This document shows, piece by piece, positions 7,882 to 15,420 of a DNA stretch of 39,114 nt (positions are counted from its first letter, which is position 1; each line of letters starts with the position of its first letter). The DNA is from Pseudomonas yamanorum (lineage in GTDB: Bacteria; Pseudomonadota; Gammaproteobacteria; Pseudomonadales; Pseudomonadaceae): positions 77,851 through 116,964 of the forward strand of contig NZ_JACARE010000009.1 of NCBI RefSeq assembly GCF_013386765.1. Reading direction: 5' to 3'. A program made the translations under genes and the position numbers. The notes beneath the pieces are model-generated. The model did not search any database, was not told the origin of the DNA, and saw only the letters and a list, made by a program, of their open reading frames with translations.

Positions 7882-9489
7882 TTAATCACAACCCTCGCGA
7901 TGCACACCCGCCGGCACGTTACACAACACGAACAGCCGGGCCCGTGCGCCACCGCCATCCTGCTGGCTGAGCTGGCGCCAGCCTGCCGGCAACGGCGCAA
8001 AATCATCCGGCGGCTCAGCGCCGCTGATCAGCCAGACGCGCTGGATTTCGGCGGGCAACGCCGACAAGCGATCCAGGTAGATGCGCCCGCCGTCCTGGTC
8101 CACCAGGGTGCCGAACCCGTAGGCGTTCGGCCGGGTCGATTTGCCGGCGGCGGTGGGCGGTGTGAAGAGCTGCAACTGGGCGTCGGTCTCGTCGTAATAG
8201 ACGTAAGGCAGGTACCACAGCATGTCGCTGATGACGATGCGGTCATCTTCCTGGTAGTTGCGGTTGACGAACTCCACCATGGTGTTGAATTGATCATGCT
8301 CACCGACAGCGGTGTTGGTCTTCACGCCCACCACCTCGACCCCGACAAACAGCACGAGGAGTGCCGCCCCGGCAAGCGGCAGGCGCGACGACAGACGATC
8401 GACTGCCAACGCCACGATGATCGGCAAGCTCAGCGCATAGGCGGTGAGATAACGCTCGATAAACACCGGGGAAACAAACGAAACCCCATATACCAGCAGT
8501 ACCGGCAGCATGAAAAAAAGCGCCAGCAGCCAGCCGAACCGATAGCGGCTTTGATCGCGCCAGGCGGTTACGCCCACCAGCGCTATCAGCAATAACGGAA
8601 ACACCACAAACAGTGGCCGCCACAGGTGATCGCCCGGGTCCTGGATAAGGAACTGCCACACCATCGACGGTAAGGAATACAGATCGACAGGGTCTTCCCA
8701 GCCAATATCACCGCCCACCTTGAGCTCTTCGGTGTGCTGCACCAGGCCCAGCAAATTCGGCAGCCAGGGCAGGTACAGCAGCACAATCGCAACGTTGGCC
8801 AACCACCAGCCCGGACGTGTGACAAGCCGCTGGCCGCCGGCCCGTGGCATGCGCAGCAACACCAGCCATGACCAGTGCACCAGCACGCACAACGCAGTGA
8901 AGTAGTGGGTATAGAAGGCGGCTGTCATCAACAATGCATAGGCCACCAGGTACCGCTTGCGCTCAGGCTGGCGGACCCAGTACACCAGTGCCAGGGTGGC
9001 CGCCAGCAGCCACACACCCAGCAGCGAATACATCCGCACTTCCTGGCTATAGCGCACCGCCGTGGGCAGCAACGCCAGCAGAATCCCCGCCAGCACCGCC
9101 GCGCGGCGGGTCGCGATCAGCCGCGTCAGCCAGATGCCCAGGCCCACGGCGGCGACACCAGGGATCGCACTCATGCTGCGCAGGGAAAAAACGCCGTCGC
9201 CAAACACCTCGATCCAGCCCCGCAGCATGACGAAATACAGCGGCGGGTGAACGTCATGGGCGGCGTGAAACCACAGGTCTTCCAGGGAATACTCGGCAAG
9301 CAGCAGGCTTGAACCTTCATCGCCCCAGATCGCGGAGGCGGTCAAACCGTAGAAGCGCACGGCCACGGCCAACGCCAAAAGCGGCACCCACCACAATCGA
9401 GCGAGCCAGCCGGCGTTCTCCCACAGGCCAGGATTGAGCACGGGAAATGCCCCGGCCTTGTTGTCTTGTTCCGCCACAGAGCGTCGCAC
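7882..9489 (-). CDS. GT39/ArnT-like polytopic glycosyltransferase
   Basis: This 535-residue GT-C membrane enzyme has about 10-11 hydrophobic helices and a C-terminal periplasmic domain from about residue 400. The first periplasmic loop holds the family acidic pair in IWGDEGSS (Asp57-Glu58), followed by DVHPPLYFVML (His81), as in dolichyl-phosphate-mannose mannosyltransferases and relatives. Such enzymes move a sugar from a polyprenyl-phosphate donor to a protein or glycan on the periplasmic side. The acceptor is unknown. The start is a GTG at 9489 with GAGG 8 nt upstream. It is divergent from the exported protein gene at 9699. Confidence 0.87.
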   Translation of the reverse strand: MRRSVAEQDNKAGAFPVLNPGLWENAGWLARLWWVPLLALAVAVRFYGLTASAIWGDEGSSLLLAEYSLEDLWFHAAHDVHPPLYFVMLRGWIEVFGDGVFSLRSMSAIPGVAAVGLGIWLTRLIATRRAAVLAGILLALLPTAVRYSQEVRMYSLLGVWLLAATLALVYWVRQPERKRYLVAYALLMTAAFYTHYFTALCVLVHWSWLVLLRMPRAGGQRLVTRPGWWLANVAIVLLYLPWLPNLLGLVQHTEELKVGGDIGWEDPVDLYSLPSMVWQFLIQDPGDHLWRPLFVVFPLLLIALVGVTAWRDQSRYRFGWLLALFFMLPVLLVYGVSFVSPVFIERYLTAYALSLPIIVALAVDRLSSRLPLAGAALLVLFVGVEVVGVKTNTAVGEHDQFNTMVEFVNRNYQEDDRIVISDMLWYLPYVYYDETDAQLQLFTPPTAAGKSTRPNAYGFGTLVDQDGGRIYLDRLSALPAEIQRVWLISGAEPPDDFAPLPAGWRQLSQQDGGGARARLFVLCNVPAGVHREGCD

Positions 9490-9698
9490 CTCTACTTCCT
9501 CACCTACTACTGAACTACGCTTGCGCGAACACCCGCCACTCTAGGTCAAAAGGCCTCGATTCGCCTGCTGTTTTGCGCGCATTTGAACAGCGATCCGCTA
9601 ATCGGACAAATCTGAATTTTGCGCAGGGCTTCTCCGACGCTTTGGTGGGTTCACGCTATGATTGCCACCTTCCATGGATTCAGGATCAAGGACACTTC

Positions 9699-11861
9699 AT
9701 GCGTATCGGTCTTCTGTCACCCCTGGCACTGACATTGCTCGCCACCCTTCCCCTCCAGGCCCACGCCAGTGGCGATGACTCCTGCTACCCGGATTGGCGG
9801 GTGTCGCGTAACAGCCTGGAAATGTGCAGCAACCTGCCGTTCCTGAGCCCGGGCAATGACAGCCGGGTCAACCTGCGCCTGTTGCTGGCAGACAAGAACG
9901 TCATGCCGCTGGCGCCGAATGCCTTGGGCGAGCAGGACTTTTCCGAAGGCTTTGGCCCGGTGCCATTCCCGGTGTATCGGCTCACGCCCGCGGCGGATGA
10001 GCCCGACAACAAGCCAGACGACTCACGCACCGCCGAACTGGACGAACTGCTCAGCCCGCTGGGCATCAAGCGCGATGACTACAAGACCGCCGGTGAAGCC
10101 TTCCTTTCCGGCGAGGGCAGCCGCTGCCGCAGCAACGCCGATGACAGCGCCGCCGCGTTTATCAGCCAGGTGGTGAAAGCCGATGTACCGCAGGCCGAGC
10201 GCCAGTTGCTGGCAAAACTGCGCTTGCAGATGCTCGGCAGCTGTTCCTCGGACGGCGTAGCGGCAGGCGAGGCCGACCTGATTAAATCGGCAGACGGCCA
10301 GGCATTGCTGGCCTACCTGAAAGCCGCCGGGGACTTTTACAGCGGTCGCTTCAGCGATGCGCAAACAGGTTTTGCCGGGCTGACGAACAGTTCGCTGCCC
10401 TGGCTCAAGGAAACAGCGCTGTACATGACCGCCCGCACTGCGCTGAACGACGCCCAGCAAAATGCCTTCGACGAATACGGCACACCGTCCCTTGAGCATG
10501 TGGATAAGTCCGCCCTGCAGCGGGCCGAGAGTGGTTTTGACGACTACCTGAAAACTTATCCACAGGGCGAATACGCCGCCTCCGCCCGTGGCCTGCTGCG
10601 CCGGGTGCACTGGCTCGCGCCCAACCCCGACAAACTGGCGAACGACTTTGCCTGGCAACTGACCCAGGCCACCGATGCCCAGCGCAACGTGTCCCTGGAT
10701 GAGCTGGTGCAGGAAGCCGACACCAAGCTGCTGACCAGTACCACGGCACCGGTGGGCAACCCGTTGATCCTGGCCATCAACGACCTGATGTGGATGCGCG
10801 CCGGCGAGCCGCCGAAGCTCACTCGCGAAGCGCTTGACGGGCAGCAGTCGATATTCACTCAGGAGCCGGCGCTATATGCCTACGTACAGGCGGCGTTTGC
10901 GCTGTACGTCGAGCACCAACCCGACCGCGCCTTGAAGCTGTTGCCGCAAGACGTGCCGTCGAATCTCGATTACTTCGCCTTCAGCCAACAGACCCTGCGC
11001 GGCCTGGCGCTGGAAGCCAAGGAAGACTGGAAAACCGCCGAAGCGTTGTGGCTGCAACTGCTGCCGCTGGCCAAGCAACCGTTGCAACGGGATCAGCTTG
11101 AGCTGGCACTGGCGATGAACTATGAACGCAGCGGGCAGTTGGCCAAGGTGTTCGCCGCCGATTCGCCAATCAGCGCCAAGCAGGTGCGTTACATCCTGCT
11201 GCGCAATGTTGCCGGCCCCGAGTTGCTGCGCCAGCAGCTTGCCAATGCTGACGACCCGGTGGAACGTCAGACCGCGCAATTCGTGCTGCTCTATAAAGAC
11301 CTGCTGCGCGGCCAGTTCGAGACCTTTGCCGAGGACCTCAAGCAACTGCCCGCCTCGCTTCCCGACGACAAGCTCGGCACCAGCCTGGGCTACGTCTACA
11401 GCGGCGGCCAGTCGCTGAAACTGTTCCGTTGGAATGGCGACAAGGCCGAGTCCGGCTACACCTGCCCGAGCATCGCGCAAATCGCCAGCACCTTGCAGGC
11501 CGAGCCGAAAAACCCCCAGGGTCTGAACTGCCTGGGTGAATTCGTGCTGCGCAACGGCCTGGACGGCATGCCTCTGGAACAAGCGCGCTCCGCCGGCAGC
11601 CTGGGCAGCACCGCCTCACCCTTCAAAGGTGAAACCTTCTCGCGGCTCGAAGGCTACAAGCTCGTCATCAAAAACCCCAAGGCACCGCATAACGACAAGG
11701 CCTACGCGCTGTTTCGCGCGATCAACTGCTACGGGCCTTCGGGCTACAACAGCTGTGGCGGCGAAGACGTCGACAAGGCTGTGCGCAAAGGCTGGTTCCG
11801 CCAGTTGAAAACCGGGTTTGCCGATACCCAGTGGGGCAAGTCGCTGCAGTACTACTGGTAA
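9699..11861 (+). CDS. Large exported helical-repeat protein of unknown function
   Basis: The product is 720 residues from the ATG at 9699, chosen because AAGGA lies 8 nt upstream and the protein then begins with a clear Sec signal (MRIGLLSPLALTLLATLPLQ, cleavage after AHA). The frame is open further upstream but without such a signal. The mature part is mainly helical with repeated Ala/Leu/Asp-rich helices (for example LAYLKAAGDFYSGRFSDAQTG and TLRGLALEAKEDWKTAEALW), suggesting tetratricopeptide-like repeats. Cysteines near both ends (DDSCYPDW, INCYGPSGYNSCGG) may form disulfides. A TATGAT at 9657-9662 could be its -10 box. It is followed after 3 bp by the DUF3142 gene, so the two probably work together in the periplasm. 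No enzymatic motif is visible. Confidence 0.75.
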   Translation: MRIGLLSPLALTLLATLPLQAHASGDDSCYPDWRVSRNSLEMCSNLPFLSPGNDSRVNLRLLLADKNVMPLAPNALGEQDFSEGFGPVPFPVYRLTPAADEPDNKPDDSRTAELDELLSPLGIKRDDYKTAGEAFLSGEGSRCRSNADDSAAAFISQVVKADVPQAERQLLAKLRLQMLGSCSSDGVAAGEADLIKSADGQALLAYLKAAGDFYSGRFSDAQTGFAGLTNSSLPWLKETALYMTARTALNDAQQNAFDEYGTPSLEHVDKSALQRAESGFDDYLKTYPQGEYAASARGLLRRVHWLAPNPDKLANDFAWQLTQATDAQRNVSLDELVQEADTKLLTSTTAPVGNPLILAINDLMWMRAGEPPKLTREALDGQQSIFTQEPALYAYVQAAFALYVEHQPDRALKLLPQDVPSNLDYFAFSQQTLRGLALEAKEDWKTAEALWLQLLPLAKQPLQRDQLELALAMNYERSGQLAKVFAADSPISAKQVRYILLRNVAGPELLRQQLANADDPVERQTAQFVLLYKDLLRGQFETFAEDLKQLPASLPDDKLGTSLGYVYSGGQSLKLFRWNGDKAESGYTCPSIAQIASTLQAEPKNPQGLNCLGEFVLRNGLDGMPLEQARSAGSLGSTASPFKGETFSRLEGYKLVIKNPKAPHNDKAYALFRAINCYGPSGYNSCGGEDVDKAVRKGWFRQLKTGFADTQWGKSLQYYW

Positions 11862-11864
11862 GCC

Positions 11865-12572
11865 GTGAAGCGTTTCTGGCTGGCCCTGCTGCTGCTGACG
11901 AGCCCGGCCTTCGGCGCGGTGGACGCCCGCGACCATGATGCGTTCTGGCTGTGGAGCGGCGTCGCCCCGCAGCCGGTGCTCAAGCAGGCGAAAACCCTGT
12001 ACATCCTCCAGGGCCAGATCAACTCCACCCGCCGCGCGCCCGCGCGTGGCGTGCAGTTCATCGCCCAGGGCATGAGCGTGCCGCGCATCACCCAAGGCGA
12101 AATCTGGGTGGTGTACCGCGCCCACACCCTGCACTGGCCAGAGTCGGTCTACCGCCAGATGCTCGGCCAGGTGCAACGCTGGCGGGACGCGGGCAACCCG
12201 GTGGTGGGTATCCAGATCGACTTTGACGCCCGTACGCAATACCTCAACGAATACGCCGACTTCCTGCGCGACCTGCGCCAGCGCCTGCCCAAGGACTTGC
12301 GCCTGAGCATCACCGGGCTGATGGACTGGAGCAGCAATGCAGATCCTGCAGCCATCGCACAACTCAAAGGCGTGATTGATGAGGTGGTGGTGCAAACCTA
12401 TCAGGGCCGCCGCAGCATTCCGGATTACGCGGCGTATCTGCCACGGATGAACCGGTTGGGGGTGCCGTTCAAGATTGGGTTGATTCAGGGTGGAGAGTGG
12501 GAGGAGCCCGGGTATTTGAAGGGGAATGAGTGGTTTCGAGGGTATGTGGTGTTTTTGCAGAATCCGACGTGA
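11865..12572 (+). CDS. DUF3142 protein, exported
   Basis: This 235-residue protein starts at a GTG 3 bp after the stop of the upstream gene, without an obvious own ribosome site, so translation is probably coupled. Residues 1-18 (MKRFWLALLLLTSPAFGA) form a signal peptide. The body matches DUF3142: DHDAFWLWSG, then the strand-end motif GIQIDFDA (residues 115-122), LRLSITGLMDW, VVVQTYQGR and FKIGLIQGG. The alternating strand/helix order with an acidic motif at a strand end suggests a TIM barrel like some glycoside hydrolases, but this is inference. Partner of the 720-residue exported protein. Gene function is unknown. Confidence 0.82.
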   Translation: MKRFWLALLLLTSPAFGAVDARDHDAFWLWSGVAPQPVLKQAKTLYILQGQINSTRRAPARGVQFIAQGMSVPRITQGEIWVVYRAHTLHWPESVYRQMLGQVQRWRDAGNPVVGIQIDFDARTQYLNEYADFLRDLRQRLPKDLRLSITGLMDWSSNADPAAIAQLKGVIDEVVVQTYQGRRSIPDYAAYLPRMNRLGVPFKIGLIQGGEWEEPGYLKGNEWFRGYVVFLQNPT

Positions 12573-12603
12573 CGCTTGACATGCGCTAAGACTCCATGCA
12601 AAA

Positions 12604-12635
12604 AAGTGTCCACGGTCCATGGACAGTGGACACTT
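12604..12635. promoter_or_regulatory. 32-bp nested palindrome, candidate operator of the three-gene cassette
   Basis: Outer arms AAGTGTCCAC (12604-12613) and GTGGACACTT (12626-12635) flank a perfect inner palindrome GTCCATGGAC (12615-12624). Only one base pair of the full 32-bp dyad is mismatched. The element TGTCCA recurs within it. It ends 14 bp before the winged-helix start codon, and a TTGACA at 12576-12581 lies just upstream. A T6 run follows it on the minus strand, so a terminator for antisense transcription is the alternative. Confidence 0.6.
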
Positions 12636-12649
12636 GAGCTTGAATCAGC

Positions 12650-13375
12650 ATGAAAAGTCAAGACATCGTAATCCTCTTCAAACTAATCAGCTTGGACCTC
12701 CAGGCTCAGAACGATCGGGTTAAAAAGCGCGAGTTCACTGTAATACTTGATATTGAGGATGCAATGAGTCTCGTATCAAGTGAGTCCCAAACTTATCTCG
12801 ACCGTTTTCTTGATCTACGCCTAACTGGGAATGTGGAGAAAATAGCCCTGTCCCACACCAAAAACTGGGAAGGGTGGGAGGATATCGATAACGAATCGAT
12901 CGCGCCCAATATTGATAGTTACTCTGTCCGAGCCCTGTCCGCTTCACTTGCACTCAGCAAAAGTGAGGTTTCCAACGCCCTGAACCGCTGTCGCGATATC
13001 GGCCTCATTCATACTGACCGATCAAGCGGACAACCATCCGTTCGGAAAGAGGCGCTTCTAGACTTGATTAAATACGGAATTCGCTACGTATTCCCCGCCA
13101 AGCCTGGGCCCATCGTGCGTGGCATCCCAACCGCCTTCGCAGCCCCTGTAATGGCAGGTAAGCTCATGAGCGGTGGAGACCTGATACCCGTTTGGCCTGA
13201 TGCTTACGGAAAAAGCAAAGGACAGGAAATAATTCCCTTGTTTAAAACCGTACCGGGAGCCGTGAAAAAAGACGAACTCCTCTACCACTTCCTCGCCCTG
13301 GTCGATGCCATTCGCATCGGTGGCCCACGAGAAACCAAAGTGGCCGACGCCATGCTGAGGGAGTGGATCCTGTGA
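12650..13375 (+). CDS. Winged-helix DNA-binding protein, first gene of wHTH-NTase-PP2C cassette
   Basis: This 241-residue protein has a helix-turn-helix at residues about 91-120 (SVRALSASLALSKSEVSNAL, then RCRDIGLI). It is followed by a possible wing and a conserved-looking C-terminal half (VFPAKPGPIVRGIPTAFAAP, then LIPVWPDAYGKSKG). Its base composition is clearly more A+T-rich than the flanking genes, suggesting acquisition. The ATG at 12650 has no strong ribosome site. The stop overlaps the next gene by GTGA, and a large palindrome lies immediately upstream. A DNA-binding protein encoded directly before an AbiEii-like nucleotidyltransferase suggests an antitoxin or autorepressor role, as AbiEi has in AbiE modules; this is inference from context. 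About 50 residues between the first helix and the HTH may be an insertion. Confidence 0.75.
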   Translation: MKSQDIVILFKLISLDLQAQNDRVKKREFTVILDIEDAMSLVSSESQTYLDRFLDLRLTGNVEKIALSHTKNWEGWEDIDNESIAPNIDSYSVRALSASLALSKSEVSNALNRCRDIGLIHTDRSSGQPSVRKEALLDLIKYGIRYVFPAKPGPIVRGIPTAFAAPVMAGKLMSGGDLIPVWPDAYGKSKGQEIIPLFKTVPGAVKKDELLYHFLALVDAIRIGGPRETKVADAMLREWIL

Positions 13376-14076
13376 ATTCAAACAGAGCCATGATGCTGCA
13401 CATGCTGGAAGAGGTTGCCGAAGCACTGGGAGAAGAACTGCGCGAACAGGTGGCTTTCGTCGGTGGATGCACCACTGTCCTGCTCATCACCGATGAATAC
13501 ACTCAGGAATCCATTCGTGGCACCGACGACGTCGATCTGGTCATTCACCTGACCAGTACCGCTGACTGGTATCGGCTTGAAGAACATCTCAAGCCCAAGG
13601 GGTTCAGGAACACCGGGCAAGACGCTGTCACCTGCCGTTTGCGCCTGGGCGCCCTGAAAGTCGATTTCATGCCTACGGATGAAAGGGTACTGGGGTTTTC
13701 AAATACCTGGTTTGTCGGAGGACTGGAAAACGCCACCTATCACCCTTTACCCAACGGCATTCGAATCAAGGTCTTCGCGGCGCCGTGGTTTCTTGCCGCG
13801 AAACTGCAGGCGTATCAGGGGCGAGGAAACGGCGATGTGCTGATGTCCAACGACATTGAAGACATCATCGCGCTGGTGGATGGGCGCGAGGAGTTGAGCG
13901 GGGAAATGAAGCAGGCGCCAAACGCGCTACAAAAATTCGTCAGCGAACAACTCTCTGAACTGCTGCGGCTCAGGGCATTTCAGGACGTGATTCAAAGTAC
14001 TGCCCAGACCCCTGATCGCGAGACGCTGATTCATGATCGCCTCAACGCAATGATCGCATTCGGGGCGCCCACTTGA
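13372..14076 (+). CDS. AbiEii-like nucleotidyltransferase (predicted toxin)
   Basis: The product is 234 residues. I place the start at the GTG at 13372 because it overlaps the upstream stop (GTGA) and GAGGGAG lies 8 nt before it; a GTG at 13363 and an ATG at 13390 are alternatives. The nucleotidyltransferase core is visible: VGGCT (residues 30-34), RGTDDVDLV (49-57) with the metal-binding Asp53 and Asp55, and a third acid in LKVDFM (Asp98). A helical motif with Lys144 and SNDIEDI (159-165) resembles the late motif of the AbiEii/DUF1814 and MenT families. Enzymes of that class act as toxins that nucleotidylate tRNA or proteins; the target here is unknown. Flanked by the winged-helix and phosphatase genes with 4-nt overlaps on both sides. 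Confidence 0.8.
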   Translation: MNSNRAMMLHMLEEVAEALGEELREQVAFVGGCTTVLLITDEYTQESIRGTDDVDLVIHLTSTADWYRLEEHLKPKGFRNTGQDAVTCRLRLGALKVDFMPTDERVLGFSNTWFVGGLENATYHPLPNGIRIKVFAAPWFLAAKLQAYQGRGNGDVLMSNDIEDIIALVDGREELSGEMKQAPNALQKFVSEQLSELLRLRAFQDVIQSTAQTPDRETLIHDRLNAMIAFGAPT

Positions 14077-14744
14077 ACCTGCATCTGAGCGTAACCCGCC
14101 AAGGCACCCACAGATCAGAAAACAGGGATGTCACAGGCTCGGCACACAACAGCGGTGTCTTTCTCTACGTGATAGCAGACGGGGCCTCAAAGCCCGGCAG
14201 TGGGGCGTTGGCGCAGGCACTGATTCAACATTTGCTGACATCCTTTTCCAGCATCGCCTCCCCTGATCTTGCCTGCCCTGACAGGACCCTAGACCTGACG
14301 CTCACCTCACTCAATGAAGTGAGTTCAACGCTTTGCTCAAGCTACCCCTTCGCCGCCACCAGCTATCTCGCACTCCTGGTTCATGGCAACACAGCCATCT
14401 CCATTCATGCGGGCGACTGCTGCCTGGGACGACTGGAAGCAAACCACGCCGTAACCTGGTTAAGTCCGCCTCACTGCGGCCCCAATTGGAAAAGCGATCT
14501 TGGCCACGCCCTCATCGCCAGCAGCCCGGCACGTAAAACACTGTGGAACTGCATGAGCTATCGCAGGCCCCATGAACCGCATATCCAATCGCTGCAAGCA
14601 GACCCGGGCACCCGGTGGGTCCTGGCTACGGACGGTTTCTGGGCCGAGCTATCGGTTGAAAGTCAGCTCTGCGCGATCGCAAGCCATAGCCTTGCTGACT
14701 TCCCAGGTGAGGACGACAGTACCTTCATGTTGTCGCAGCCTTAA
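14073..14744 (+). CDS. PP2C-type protein phosphatase, third gene of the cassette
   Basis: This 223-residue protein contains the PP2C metal-binding series in order. ENRD is at 16-19 and VIADGASKPGSGALA at 34-47 (Asp36). Then come GDCCLG (114-119, a GDS-like motif with Cys for Ser), LATDGFWA (184-191, Asp187) and GEDDST at the end (Asp214-Asp215). It is therefore likely a Mn/Mg-dependent Ser/Thr phosphatase lacking extra sensor domains. The start is a TTG overlapping the nucleotidyltransferase stop (TTGA at 14073-14076). No kinase gene is nearby, so the substrate may be one of its two operon partners or a host protein. It converges on the next gene with only 2 bp between stop codons. Confidence 0.85.
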   Translation: MNLHLSVTRQGTHRSENRDVTGSAHNSGVFLYVIADGASKPGSGALAQALIQHLLTSFSSIASPDLACPDRTLDLTLTSLNEVSSTLCSSYPFAATSYLALLVHGNTAISIHAGDCCLGRLEANHAVTWLSPPHCGPNWKSDLGHALIASSPARKTLWNCMSYRRPHEPHIQSLQADPGTRWVLATDGFWAELSVESQLCAIASHSLADFPGEDDSTFMLSQP

Positions 14745-14746
14745 AA

Positions 14747-15322
14747 TCAGGGCACCAACGGCACCCGCAATGCTGACATGATCCCGATCGTGTACAAACA
14801 CAGCCCGATCACGATCCAGGTGCCATTGGCCCAGGTCAGGCGCTTGTTCGCTTCTCCCTCGGGATCGCTCTCTACCTGATTCACCGCACGCTGTAACTGC
14901 GCGGCCAGGGCTATCTGCACGATTGAGAGGCAGATACCGATCTTGATGGCAGTAAACGGCGCAATGAACCATATGTAAGCAAACGGCAGGCACCCACAGA
15001 CGATCAGCCCGATGGCTACGCTGCGCGGCCACCAGCGATACGAAGCACCACTGAGCTCGCGCTTTTTCTCAACCTTCATCACCAGTGAATAGAAGAAAAA
15101 GACCGGAAAAAAAGCCCGGACCATCGGCCAGATTTTCGCACCAGTTTCCTGCCGATAGCCGCTCCATTGTTTGTACGACCAATACAAAACATACAAACCT
15201 TGTGACAGCAGCGCCATCAGCACCAGCTTGCGAGGCGCTACCACAAAGAACCCGGAGCGGCTGACAGACGGCTCGCTCAACACGGCTTGCGGCGGCGCAT
15301 AAGGGTTATCGATCACGGACAT
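14747..15322 (-). CDS. Four-helix membrane protein of unknown function
   Basis: The product is 191 residues from the ATG at 15322 (MSVIDNPYAPPQ), preferred over an upstream TTG at 15328 because GGAAG lies 8 nt before the ATG. Hydrophobic segments occur at about 26-48, 68-85, 103-140 and 165-185, with a basic loop between the second and third (KVEKKRELSGASYRWWPR). The N-terminus has a DNPYAPP motif common in short bacterial membrane proteins. I recognise no functional domain. It is convergent with the PP2C gene and separate from the efflux operon downstream. Confidence 0.72.
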   Translation of the reverse strand: MSVIDNPYAPPQAVLSEPSVSRSGFFVVAPRKLVLMALLSQGLYVLYWSYKQWSGYRQETGAKIWPMVRAFFPVFFFYSLVMKVEKKRELSGASYRWWPRSVAIGLIVCGCLPFAYIWFIAPFTAIKIGICLSIVQIALAAQLQRAVNQVESDPEGEANKRLTWANGTWIVIGLCLYTIGIMSALRVPLVP

Positions 15323-15420
15323 CGGCAAATCTTCCAGGAAGTTATTCGGCGGAAAAGCTTAACGACCCCGCAGCCCGAATGTTTACCGCCATGAAAATAG
15401 AGAACGGTCCTACTTGGCTA

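Noticed and set aside
9447..9698. N-terminal extension of the large exported protein
   Set aside because: The extension lacks a ribosome site and would bury the clear signal peptide that starts at 9699; it also overlaps the divergent glycosyltransferase start.
12745..12781. Inverted repeat ACTTGATA / TATCAAGT inside the winged-helix gene
   Set aside because: It is an 8-bp dyad with a 21-bp loop within coding sequence; a chance match is likely and nothing else marks it as an element.
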